DNA of 32,783 nucleotides. Origin: Pseudomonas huaxiensis. GTDB taxonomy: Bacteria > Pseudomonadota > Gammaproteobacteria > Pseudomonadales > Pseudomonadaceae. The position numbers and the translations under genes are program-made. The stretch is from the NCBI RefSeq assembly GCF_003231275.1, contig NZ_QKVL01000054.1:1-32783 (forward strand), in the 5' to 3' direction. Under the pieces are notes generated by a model, which saw only the letters and a list, made by a program, of their open reading frames with translations, was not told the DNA's origin and made no database searches. Shown piece by piece: positions 16,572-24,225 of the stretch; position 1 is the first letter of the stretch, and each line of letters starts with the position of its first letter.

Positions 16572-17920
16572 GGTGCAGGCACTTCCGGATCGACATGGCG
16601 CAGACCGATGCCGCAGTAGTCCAGGCCGTAGGTGGCGACCTGATCGGGGTTGTACAGGTTGCGCCCGTCAATGATCAGGCGCTGGCGCAGCTTCTTCGCC
16701 AGCAGGGTGAAGTCGACCACGCGAAAGTTCTTCCACTCGGTGCAGATCACCAGGGCATCGGCGTCTTCCAGAGTGTCGTCGCGGGTGGCGCAGAGTTTCA
16801 GGTCGTTGCGGTAGCCGTAGAGGCGCCGGCATTCCGCCATGGCTTCCGGGTCGAAAGCATGCACGGTGGCGCCTTCGGCCCACAGCGCTTCCATCAGGTA
16901 GCGGCTCGGCGCCTCACGCATGTCGTCGGTGTTGGGCTTGAAGGCCAGGCCCCACAGCGCCACCGACTTACCCTTGAGGCTGCCGGGAAAATGCTGCTGG
17001 AGTTTGCTGAAGAGAATCTGCCGCTGGGCGTCGTTCACTTCGCTGACACTCTGCAGCAGGCGCAGCGGCATGCCGTTGTGCTCGGCGGTGTGCAGCAGGG
17101 CGCGCAGGTCCTTGGGAAAGCACGAACCGCCGAAACCGCAACCGGGGTAGATGAAGTGGTAGCCGATGCGCGGGTCGGAGCCGATGCCCTTGCGTACCGC
17201 TTCGATATCGGCGCCCAGGCGTTCGGTGAGGTTGGCCAACTCGTTCATGAAACTGATGCGGGTGGCGAGCATGGCGTTGGCCGCGTACTTGGTCAGCTCG
17301 GCGCTGCGGTTGTCCATGAACATGAGCTTTTCATGGTTGCGGCAGAAGGGCGCGTACAGCTCGGTGAGCTGGTCCTGGGCCTGGGCATCGCAGGTGCCGA
17401 CGATGATCCGGTCGGGGCGCATGCAGTCGGCGAGGGCGCTGCCCTCCTTGAGGAATTCGGGATTCGAGACCACGCGCACTTTCAGGGTCAGTTTGCCCAG
17501 CCGGTCGAGTTCTTCCCGGGCCAGTTGCGCGACCTTGTCGGCAGTGCCAACGGGCACCGTGGACTTGATGATCAGGGTGCGGTCGGCTTCCATCAGCTCG
17601 GCGATCTGCCGGGTTACCCCGAGGACATGGGAGAGATCGGCGGAGCCGTCTTCGTCCGGTGGCGTGCCGACCGCGATGAACACCAGTTCGGCGTGCGCTA
17701 CCGCATCGCTGGACTGGGTGCTGAACAGCAGGCGGCCGTCGCGGATGTTGTCTTCGAGCATGGCGGACAGGCCCGGCTCATGGATCGGCGGCACGCCCTG
17801 GCGAAGCTGGCTGATCTTATGCGCGTCGACATCCACGCACAGTACTCGGTGTCCGACATCGGCCAGCGCCGCGGCCTGCACGAGTCCTACATAACCTGTA
17901 CCGAACACGCTTACGTCCAT
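16568..17920 (-). CDS. ugd: UDP-glucose 6-dehydrogenase
   Basis: A 450-residue UDP-glucose/GDP-mannose dehydrogenase family protein. Seen: FGTGYVGLVQAAALADVGH (Rossmann loop at about 7-12), FIAVGTPPDEDGSADLS (81-97), IIKSTVPVGTADKV (117-130), NPEFLKEGSA (153-162), the catalytic Lys in SAELTKYAANAMLATRISF (K211), and catalytic Cys267 in GCGFGGSCFPKD. The NPEFLKEGSALAD block and the epimerase next door favour UDP-glucose over GDP-mannose. It oxidises UDP-glucose to UDP-glucuronate with two NAD+. First gene of the operon. I start at ATG 17920 because the 27 codons further upstream precede the Rossmann fold and have no conserved content. The symbol names the family; a separate housekeeping copy may exist elsewhere. 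Confidence 0.92.
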   Translation of the reverse strand: MDVSVFGTGYVGLVQAAALADVGHRVLCVDVDAHKISQLRQGVPPIHEPGLSAMLEDNIRDGRLLFSTQSSDAVAHAELVFIAVGTPPDEDGSADLSHVLGVTRQIAELMEADRTLIIKSTVPVGTADKVAQLAREELDRLGKLTLKVRVVSNPEFLKEGSALADCMRPDRIIVGTCDAQAQDQLTELYAPFCRNHEKLMFMDNRSAELTKYAANAMLATRISFMNELANLTERLGADIEAVRKGIGSDPRIGYHFIYPGCGFGGSCFPKDLRALLHTAEHNGMPLRLLQSVSEVNDAQRQILFSKLQQHFPGSLKGKSVALWGLAFKPNTDDMREAPSRYLMEALWAEGATVHAFDPEAMAECRRLYGYRNDLKLCATRDDTLEDADALVICTEWKNFRVVDFTLLAKKLRQRLIIDGRNLYNPDQVATYGLDYCGIGLRHVDPEVPAP

Positions 17921-18315
17921 TCCGGGGTGCCTCGCATGGCGTAATGGGGATGAAACAGCGGTGTGTTTTCGGTATAGCGCAGGCTGGGGAAAAAGTGTCA
18001 AACCAATGGCATGTTCCGTTTAACTTACAGTGCCTGTTTGCGAGGTCGTTTTGCCATCAACTCTTTTCCAATCCGTGATTTAGCGAAATGGGCGCTGGCC
18101 ATTCGCCGTTAATTTTCGCGATGAACGGTCGAAAGCCGCGCCGTTGAAGGCTTACGTTGTATTTGTGCAATAGCTAAATGGATACATTTCTTTAGTGCTA
18201 GGGGGTAGAAACAGGCGTCAAAAACTCGCCATAAAAATGACAGGCCATAGATGGAAAGAAATTCGCAAGCTGGCTACCGTTCGAGAAACCCCGCCACCGC
18301 GGACGGAGCCCTGCC
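17921..18315. other. 395-bp divergent intergenic region between exopolysaccharide operon and sulfatase-like gene
   Basis: This gap is visibly more AT-rich than its neighbours between about 18000 and 18260, as expected for a regulatory region serving two divergent units. It holds the minus-strand promoter candidate at 17971-18001. On the plus strand a weak pair, TTGAAG (18144-18149) and TGCAAT (18166-18171) at 16-nt spacing, might drive the sulfatase-like gene, whose GGAG ribosome site is at about 18305. I see no open frame with gene-like content and no strong inverted repeat. Confidence 0.6.
17971..18001 (-). promoter_or_regulatory. Candidate sigma70 promoter of the exopolysaccharide operon
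   Basis: On the minus strand a perfect TTGACA (18001-17996) is followed after 19 nt by TATACC (17976-17971), a 4/6 match to the -10 box. Transcription would begin about 45 nt upstream of the dehydrogenase ATG. The spacing is slightly long, so this is a candidate only. No clear AlgU- or RpoN-type promoter was found by eye. Confidence 0.4.
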
Positions 18316-20007
18316 ATGCGCGCATTGATCAAAAGCCTGCTGTTGCTGGCCTATCTGGCCTGCTTTCACGCCACCATTCTCGAACGTCTTCAGGCGCTGG
18401 GCGGTGTGGCGTTGGTGCTGTACGGCGGGATGTTCGTGCTGTTGGCGCTGACCCTGCTGGCCGCCGCGCAGATTCGCCAGGGCTGGTTGCGCTGGGGGCT
18501 GGCGCTGTTGTTCGTCGCCAGCGCGGTGTTCTTCGATGCCTACACGCGCATCACCAATAGCTACCTGACCTACAGCGCTTTCCTGTCGATGGTGTATTCC
18601 GGTGGTTTCATCCAGGAAGCACTGGCCCAGTACCACGCCTCGATCATGCAGGCGCTGCTGCGCGGGTTGTTGCTGTTGCTTGGCATCGGTCTGCGCCCCG
18701 GTGCCTGGCCACGTTTGCCACGGACCTTGCCGTGGGCCGCGCCGTTGCTGGGGTTGTTGCTGCTAACCGGCGTCCTCTTCGTGCGTTCCGGCGAAGGCGC
18801 CCGTGGCCTGCCGGTGATGTACACGCCGTTGGCCTACCTGAACCTGATGACCTACGAGACGCTGCACGACCATGTCGGCGCCCGCGAGCCGGTGAGCCTG
18901 CCGCGCAGCGGCCCGGCCATGGCCCGCGACATCGTGCTGATCATCGACGAGAGCATTGCCGGCAACTACCTCGACACCGACACGCCAATGGGAGTGAAAA
19001 CACCGCTGACCCAGGCGCAGCCGGGCGTGAGTATCTTCAATTACGGCTATGCGGCGTCCGTCGCCAATTGCAGCGCCGACACCAACGTCACCCTGCGCTA
19101 TGGCGGAACGCGCGCGGACTACCTGCGGATCAACTCGACCCAGCCGTCGATCTGGCAGTACGCACACCAGGCCGGGTTGGCCACGGTATACGTCGACGCC
19201 CAGCGCACCGGTGGGCACTTGCAAAACCTGATGACCGACACGGAAAAACGCGATATCGACCGTTTCATCCAGTTCGATGACACCCCGGTGCTGGAGCGCG
19301 ACATGGCGGTGGCGGCGACCCTCACCGAGCTGCTGGCCGACGCTAAGCCGCAACTGATCGTGGTCAACAAGGTGGGCGCGCATTTTCCGGTGCACGACAA
19401 ATACCCGGACGCCTTCATGAGCTACCGCCCGGCCTTGCCGCGCGGGCAGTTCACCGACATCACCGACACCGGTCAGCGCGACGGTTTTGCCGGGAGTCCG
19501 GAGGACTGGGTGTTGTACCGCAACGCCTATCGCAACACCTTGCTGTGGAATGTCGGGGAATTCTTCAACCGCCTGTTCGCCAAGGCCGACTTCAGCCAGG
19601 CGGTGGTGATCTACACCTCCGACCATGGCCAGGACCTGCACGAGCGTGGCAATCCCGGGTTGAACACCCATTGCGACAGCGACCCGGTGGCAGAAGAAGG
19701 GCTGGTGCCGCTGGTGGTGATCCAGGGCGCAGGGCTCAAGACCCTCGATTGGCAGACGCACCTGGCGGACAACAAAAACCGCTCCAGCCACTACAACCTG
19801 TTCCCGACCCTGCTGCAGTTGCTCGGCTATGACAGCACCGCGCTGCAAGCGGTGTATGGCAAGCCGCTGAGCGTCCCGACCGAAGATCCGTTCAGCTTCA
19901 ACACCCGCTTCAATGCTAGATTGGGGGCTAGTCCGGTGTTCAAGCACATTGACCTGGGGCAGGTGGTGGTGCCGGGGGATGGGCAGGTGGTGGGGAGTCG
20001 GGAGTGA
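18316..20007 (+). CDS. Inner-membrane sulfatase-like / phosphoethanolamine-transferase-like enzyme
   Basis: A 563-residue protein with about five N-terminal membrane helices (about residues 5-20, 32-51, 58-76, 110-127, 140-157) and a periplasmic alkaline-phosphatase-fold domain (about 200-540). Metal and catalytic landmarks: DIVLIIDESIAGNYL (D211, E212), a nucleophile region NCSADTNVTLRYGG (251-264; S253 or T256 would be the candidate), GAHFPVHDKYP (354-364), YTSDHGQDLHERG (433-445; D436, H437) and NTHC (H452). This layout is that of the EptA/OpgE/Cpt group, which moves phosphoethanolamine onto lipid A, core sugars or glucans, and of related sulfatases. GGAG lies 7 nt before ATG 18316. It stands alone, divergent from the exopolysaccharide operon. 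Modification of a surface glycan is plausible but not shown. Confidence 0.86.
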   Translation: MRALIKSLLLLAYLACFHATILERLQALGGVALVLYGGMFVLLALTLLAAAQIRQGWLRWGLALLFVASAVFFDAYTRITNSYLTYSAFLSMVYSGGFIQEALAQYHASIMQALLRGLLLLLGIGLRPGAWPRLPRTLPWAAPLLGLLLLTGVLFVRSGEGARGLPVMYTPLAYLNLMTYETLHDHVGAREPVSLPRSGPAMARDIVLIIDESIAGNYLDTDTPMGVKTPLTQAQPGVSIFNYGYAASVANCSADTNVTLRYGGTRADYLRINSTQPSIWQYAHQAGLATVYVDAQRTGGHLQNLMTDTEKRDIDRFIQFDDTPVLERDMAVAATLTELLADAKPQLIVVNKVGAHFPVHDKYPDAFMSYRPALPRGQFTDITDTGQRDGFAGSPEDWVLYRNAYRNTLLWNVGEFFNRLFAKADFSQAVVIYTSDHGQDLHERGNPGLNTHCDSDPVAEEGLVPLVVIQGAGLKTLDWQTHLADNKNRSSHYNLFPTLLQLLGYDSTALQAVYGKPLSVPTEDPFSFNTRFNARLGASPVFKHIDLGQVVVPGDGQVVGSRE

Positions 20008-20018
20008 GGGCTGGAAGA

Positions 20019-20329
20019 TGCTAGCCGACAGCTTTTCAGCGCTTTCAAGATCGAGCGCCGCCCGCGCGGCGCATCGCGAGCAAGCTCGCTCCTACGTTGG
20101 TTGCAACGCGCCATGGTCTGTGAGAGTTGGGTTGTCCGCCTTTGGCGCTTGACGATGAATCGCGGGGAAGCTGTTGAGGTCGCCTCGATACAGCGCCGTA
20201 CAAACAAAACGGTCAACCATGGCCTGACAGGCATAGGCACGTTGCAACCGGTGTAGGAGCGAGCTTGCTCGCGATGCGCCGCGCGGGCGGCGCTCGATCT
20301 TGAGAACGCTGAAAAACTGTTGGCTAGCA
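20019..20329. repeat. 311-bp element with 94-bp inverted arms carrying two REP cores
   Basis: Positions 20019-20112 and the reverse complement of 20236-20329 align without gaps and match at 86 of 94 positions by hand count; a 123-bp unrelated spacer (20113-20235) separates them. Each arm holds a Pseudomonas REP core (20074-20095 and 20253-20274), itself a small palindrome around GCGAGC-AAGCTCGC. The outer ends are TGCTAGCC and GGCTAGCA. The element fills the space between two convergent genes (stops at 20007 and 20349), so it may also end transcription from both sides. It is larger than a typical REPIN of about 100 bp and looks like a MITE-like unit. No open frame inside has gene-like content. 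Confidence 0.85.
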
Positions 20330-20348
20330 CCTGGTCGCCATTGCCCAA

Positions 20349-21134
20349 TCACCGCCCCAAAAACCGCGCCGGCCGCTTCTCGATAAACGCCGCCATCCCT
20401 TCCTTCTGATCCTGCGAAGCAAACAGCAGCGCGTTGGCCTTGCGCTCCAGCGCCAGCCCGGTCTCCAGTGGCGCATCCATGCCCGCCAGGATCACTTCCT
20501 TGATCTGTTCCGCCGCCAGCGCCGGCATCGCCGCGATGACCTTGGCCAGCTCCAGCGCATGGGCCTGCACCTGATCGTCGTCCACCAGGTCACTGACCAA
20601 CCCCGCCACCCAGGCTTCCTCGGCGGTGATCGGCTGTCCGGTCAGGGCCATGCGCATGGCCTTGGCCTTGCCCACCGCCCGCACCAGGCGTTGGGTGCCG
20701 CCGATGCCGGGCATGATGCCGATGCGGATCTCCGGCTGGCAGAACCTGGCGCCGCGCCCGGCGACGATCAGGTCGGCGTGCATCGCCAGTTCGCAACCGC
20801 CGCCATAGGCATAACCGCACACTGCAGCGATCACCGGCTTGGGGCAGTGCTGGATCGGCGCCCAGACCCGTTCGGTATGGCGCTGGTGAATCTCGATCGG
20901 GCCGACCCCGGCCATGCTGGTGATGTCGCCACCCGCGGCGAACACCTTGTCACCCCCGGTAAGGAGGATGCAGCGCACCTCGGGATCGGCGCCCAGTTCG
21001 CTGAAGTGCTGCGACAACAATGCCTGCAACTCCAGGCTCAGGGCGTTGCTCGCCTGGGGCCGGTCGAGGCGCAGCAGGGCCACGCCAGGGGCCGGGAATT
21101 CGAGCACTACGCAGGGATGATCAATTGCAGACAT
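20349..21134 (-). CDS. Enoyl-CoA hydratase/isomerase family protein
   Basis: A 261-residue crotonase. Seen: the oxyanion-hole segment FAAGGDI (65-71), VCGYAYGGGCELAMHADL with catalytic Glu115, and QPEIRIGIMPGIGGTQRL with the second catalytic Glu135. Both hydratase glutamates are present, so it should be a true trans-2-enoyl-CoA hydratase. The start is ATG 21134 (GAGAAGG just upstream); the 23 further upstream codons lie in the divergent promoter region. It is transcribed away from the catabolic operon beginning at 21277, sharing a 142-bp promoter region, and most likely works in the same pathway, hydrating the enoyl-CoA from one of the dehydrogenase pairs. Confidence 0.92.
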   Translation of the reverse strand: MSAIDHPCVVLEFPAPGVALLRLDRPQASNALSLELQALLSQHFSELGADPEVRCILLTGGDKVFAAGGDITSMAGVGPIEIHQRHTERVWAPIQHCPKPVIAAVCGYAYGGGCELAMHADLIVAGRGARFCQPEIRIGIMPGIGGTQRLVRAVGKAKAMRMALTGQPITAEEAWVAGLVSDLVDDDQVQAHALELAKVIAAMPALAAEQIKEVILAGMDAPLETGLALERKANALLFASQDQKEGMAAFIEKRPARFLGR

Positions 21135-21276
21135 AAGCCTTCTCACGCGTGAAAACCTGGGGAATTGCCAGGCAGTGTCGGGCGTGCGGCAGGCTCGATT
21201 CATCGTCCGTTCAGACGAAGTTTGGCCGCGCCTTTGTCCCTAGAGTGGACCTTGTCAGCAGAACAAGGAGCCTGAA
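21135..21276. promoter_or_regulatory. Divergent promoter region of the CoA-ester catabolic genes
   Basis: This 142-bp spacer separates the hydratase (minus) from the plus-strand operon. It contains a perfect 10-bp palindrome TCACGCGTGA (21143-21152), 9 nt before the hydratase start, which could be a repressor half-site pair. A short hairpin CCTTGT/ACAAGG (21250-21255 with 21263-21268) has a 3' arm overlapping the AAGGAG ribosome site of the SDR gene. No convincing -35/-10 pair was found. A shared regulator is plausible, but its gene is not in the window. Confidence 0.5.
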
Positions 21277-22062
21277 ATGGGGCAGCAACGCGGTCTTGAT
21301 TACAGCGGCAAGGTGGTACTGGTCACGGGCGGCACCAAGGGTATCGGCGCGGGTATCGCGCAGGGTTTCCTCGAGGCCGGTGCGCAGGTCATCGTCTGTG
21401 CCCGCAACGCCCCTGAACAGCTCCCGGCCAGTGGCGAACGCAAGGCGCTGTTCTTCGCAGTGGATGTGCGCGACGGCGAGTCGTTGCAGGCGCTGTTCGA
21501 CAGCATCCAGCGCGATTTCGGCCGCCTCGATGTGCTGGTCAACAACGCTGGCGGCGCACCGGCAGCAGATGCCGCCACGGCCTCGCCGCGTTTTCACGAA
21601 AGCATCATCCGCCTCAATCTGATCGCCCCCCTCAATGTCGCCCAACAGGCCAACCGCCTGATGCAGGCGCAGGAGACCGGCGGCTGCATCGTCTTTATCG
21701 GCAGCGTCGCCGCCCAGCGGCCGTCGCCTGGCACTGCCGCCTATGGCGCCGCCAAGGCCGGCGTGGTGGCCCTGGTCACATCGCTGGCGGTGGAGTGGGC
21801 GCCCAAGGTCCGGGTGGTCACCGTCAGTCCGGGTCTGGTGCTCACCGACCAGGCTCACCTGCACTACGGCAGCGAGGCCGGCATCGCCGCAGTCGGCGCC
21901 GGCATTCCCGCCGGACGCATGGCGGCGGCCGAGGATATCGCCAACGCCTGCCTGTACATCGCATCGCCCCTGGCCAGCTACGCCAGCGGTTGCAACCTGC
22001 TGCTGCACGGCGGCGGCGAGCGACCGGCATTCCTCGGTGCGGCGCAGGCCGTGCCCACCTGA
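21277..22062 (+). CDS. SDR family oxidoreductase (likely 3-hydroxyacyl-CoA or hydroxysteroid-type dehydrogenase)
   Basis: A 261-residue classical short-chain dehydrogenase. Seen: cofactor loop VTGGTKGIGAG (16-26), VDVRDGE (62-68), LVNNAGGAP (87-95), catalytic Ser143 in FIGSVAAQ, Y156-x3-K160 in YGAAKAG and VSPGLVLTDQ after it. The residues after strand 2 (CARNAPEQ) do not clearly decide between NAD and NADP. First gene of the plus-strand operon. It could oxidise a 3-hydroxyacyl-CoA in the side-chain pathway or an alcohol on the ring system. AAGGAG lies 6 nt upstream of ATG 21277. Family firm, substrate inferred only from neighbours. Confidence 0.88.
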   Translation: MGQQRGLDYSGKVVLVTGGTKGIGAGIAQGFLEAGAQVIVCARNAPEQLPASGERKALFFAVDVRDGESLQALFDSIQRDFGRLDVLVNNAGGAPAADAATASPRFHESIIRLNLIAPLNVAQQANRLMQAQETGGCIVFIGSVAAQRPSPGTAAYGAAKAGVVALVTSLAVEWAPKVRVVTVSPGLVLTDQAHLHYGSEAGIAAVGAGIPAGRMAAAEDIANACLYIASPLASYASGCNLLLHGGGERPAFLGAAQAVPT

Positions 22063-22116
22063 TCGACCCCACGGCGGCGCCACCCGGTGGCCGCCCTCAC
22101 TTTGCAGGAGACGACT

Positions 22117-23091
22117 GTGGCTGATCCACAATTGCTGTCCAACGTGCGCGCCCTGGTGGGGCGCCAATACGGTCGGGTGTATGCCTGGGACGAAGTCAAC
22201 GCGCCGATGATCCGCCAGTGGTGCGAGATCATGGGCCTGGAGAACCCGCTCTACACCGACCCGGCCGCCGCGCTGCAAGGCCCGCATGACGGCATCGTCG
22301 CGCCGCCGGCGATGCTCCAGGTGTGGACCATGGAAGGCCTGCACGCCAACAACTATCCGCCGGGGTCCACCGACGAAAACCCCTATGAAGTGCTCAAGCT
22401 GTTCGAAGAGCACGGCTACGCCTCGGTAGTCGCGGTGAACTCGGAACTGACCTTCCAGCGCCCGGTGTACCTGGGCGAGCGGCTGTATTACACCACCCGC
22501 CTGGACGCCGTTGGCGACGAGAAGACCACCGCCCTCGGCACCGGCTTCTTTGTCACCCTGGTGATGAGCCACTTCGTCGAGAAACCCGAAGGCGACGAGC
22601 CGGTGGGCGAGTTGCTGTTCCGCGTGTTCAAGTTCCGCCCGGCCAACGCCCAGCCCGGGGCCAAGCCGGCCGAAGCGCTGGCCAAACCCAAGCGTCCTCT
22701 GCCGGGGATGAGCGACGACACCCGGTTTTTCTGGGAAGGCTGCGCCGAAGGCAAGCTGCTGATCCAGCGCTGCACCGCTTGCTCGACCTTGCGTCACCCG
22801 CCGGCGCCGGTGTGCATCCAGTGCCACAGCTTCGACTGGGACACGCTGCAGGCCAGCGGCCGCGGCAGCCTGTATTCCTTCGTGGTCATGCACTACCCGG
22901 AGGTCCCGCCCTTCGATCACCCCAACCCCATCGGCCTGATCGAGCTGGAGGAGGGCGTGCGCCTGGTCGCCGGCCTGATCGGTGTGCAGCGTGACGAGCT
23001 GAAGATTGGCCAGCGCTTGCAGGTGGAATTCCAGACCTTCGATGAACAGCAGACTTTGCCGCTGTTCCGTCCCGTGGCCGAGCCGGAGTAA
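22117..23091 (+). CDS. MaoC-like / DUF35 (OB-fold, zinc ribbon) fusion, ChsH2-like
   Basis: A 324-residue two-domain protein. Residues 1-175 are a hot-dog MaoC-type domain in which the usual hydratase D-x-N-x-x-H motif reads GLENPLYTD, so Asp and His are lost. Residues about 200-320 are a DUF35 domain: a rubredoxin-like zinc ribbon with C219-x2-C222 and C233-x2-C236, then an OB-fold. This is the architecture of ChsH2 of actinobacterial cholesterol degradation, whose MaoC half pairs with the catalytic ChsH1 and whose DUF35 half binds the aldolase Ltp2. Both likely partners are encoded just downstream (24197 and 24634). The start is GTG 22117, with CAGGAG 6 nt upstream; another GTG at 22087 lacks such a site. 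Strong family call; substrate open. Confidence 0.88.
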   Translation: MADPQLLSNVRALVGRQYGRVYAWDEVNAPMIRQWCEIMGLENPLYTDPAAALQGPHDGIVAPPAMLQVWTMEGLHANNYPPGSTDENPYEVLKLFEEHGYASVVAVNSELTFQRPVYLGERLYYTTRLDAVGDEKTTALGTGFFVTLVMSHFVEKPEGDEPVGELLFRVFKFRPANAQPGAKPAEALAKPKRPLPGMSDDTRFFWEGCAEGKLLIQRCTACSTLRHPPAPVCIQCHSFDWDTLQASGRGSLYSFVVMHYPEVPPFDHPNPIGLIELEEGVRLVAGLIGVQRDELKIGQRLQVEFQTFDEQQTLPLFRPVAEPE

Positions 23092-23097
23092 GCGCCC

Positions 23098-24225
23098 ATG
23101 GATTTCGAATTGAGCGAAGACCAGCGTGCCATCGAGCAGATGGCGGACAGCCTGTTCGTCGATTACTGCAACGATGACGCCATGCGTCAGTGGGACACCA
23201 GCGGCGAGCCGATGATGGCGGCGCTGTGGGGCTTGTGCCGGGAAACCGGCCTGCACGCCCTGGCGATTCCCGAATCCGCCGGCGGCAGCGGCCTGGGCAT
23301 GACCGAACTTATGCTGGTGCTGCAGGCCCAGGGCCGTGGTCTGGGCCAGGTGCCGCTGTGGCGTCATCAATTGGCGGCGGCAACCCTGGCGACCTTCGCC
23401 AGCGATGCCTACCCGACCTGGATTGCGCAGGCGGCCAGTGGCGAGGCGTTGCTGAGCCTGTCGCTGGACGGCATCAACGCCGCCTGCGGCATTGAACTGG
23501 AAGCCACACCCAATGGCGCGGTCTGGCAGGTCAACGGCCGCATCGCAGCCTTGCCGCTGGCGGCGCAGTCCGGCGCCGCGCTGGTGCCGGTGCTGTTGCA
23601 CGGTCAGGCACGGCTGATGCTGCTGGAACTGCAATCCCCCAGTGTGCACCTGACCCCGGCAGTGATGACCCACGGCGAGGCGGTGGCCGATGTGCAGGTC
23701 GAAGGCCTCAGCGTCAGCCATCTGCTGTCGGTGGATGCCCTGGACTGGCTGGAAGCCCGCGCCATCGCCGCGCAGGCGGCGCTGCAACTGGGCGTCAGCC
23801 AGGAACAGATCCGCCGCACCGTCGAGTACGTCAGCGAGCGCCAACAGTTCGAACGGCGCATCGGCAGCTTCCAGGCGGTGCAGATGAGTATGGCCGACAC
23901 CCACATTGCCCTCGAAGCCTTGCGCAGCAGCCTCTGGCAGCTGTGCTACCGACTTGACGCCGGACTGCCGGCGTCGTCGGAAGCGCTGGCCACGGCGTGG
24001 CTGGCCTGCGAGGCCGGGCACCGCATCGGCCATGTCGCGCAGCACGTGCATGGCGGCATCGGTGTCGACCTGACCTACCCGATCCACCGTTTTCTCTACT
24101 GGAGCCGCGCCCTGGGCCTTGCCCTCGGCGGATCGGCGGCCTGCCTGGAACGTCTCGGCGACTGGCTGAGCGATAACGACAAGCTGGGATGGAAATATGA
24201 CCTTGAAGAACACCAAGCGCTTTGA
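23098..24225 (+). CDS. Acyl-CoA dehydrogenase, probable FadE28/ChsE1-like subunit
   Basis: A 375-residue acyl-CoA dehydrogenase of the divergent subunit type found in alpha2beta2 enzymes. The N-terminal helical domain (MDFELSEDQRAIEQMADS) and C-terminal domain (RRTVEYVSERQQFERRIGSFQAVQMSMADTH in parts, residues about 240-272; HVHGGIGVDLTYPIHRFLYW about 320-340) are well conserved. The middle beta-domain lacks the usual FAD- and substrate-binding E-P-x-A-G-S-D motif, and the C-terminal glutamate position (normally before the last His) reads L-T-Y. So it is unlikely to work alone and probably pairs with the intact protein at 25823. It lies between the two hydratase genes, 6 nt after the first and overlapping the second by 29 nt. 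Confidence 0.87.
   Translation: MDFELSEDQRAIEQMADSLFVDYCNDDAMRQWDTSGEPMMAALWGLCRETGLHALAIPESAGGSGLGMTELMLVLQAQGRGLGQVPLWRHQLAAATLATFASDAYPTWIAQAASGEALLSLSLDGINAACGIELEATPNGAVWQVNGRIAALPLAAQSGAALVPVLLHGQARLMLLELQSPSVHLTPAVMTHGEAVADVQVEGLSVSHLLSVDALDWLEARAIAAQAALQLGVSQEQIRRTVEYVSERQQFERRIGSFQAVQMSMADTHIALEALRSSLWQLCYRLDAGLPASSEALATAWLACEAGHRIGHVAQHVHGGIGVDLTYPIHRFLYWSRALGLALGGSAACLERLGDWLSDNDKLGWKYDLEEHQAL

Noticed and set aside
20013..20348. Short open frames on both strands inside the inverted-repeat element
   Set aside because: They translate the REP arms and the spacer and have no independent ribosome sites; they are by-products of the repeat.
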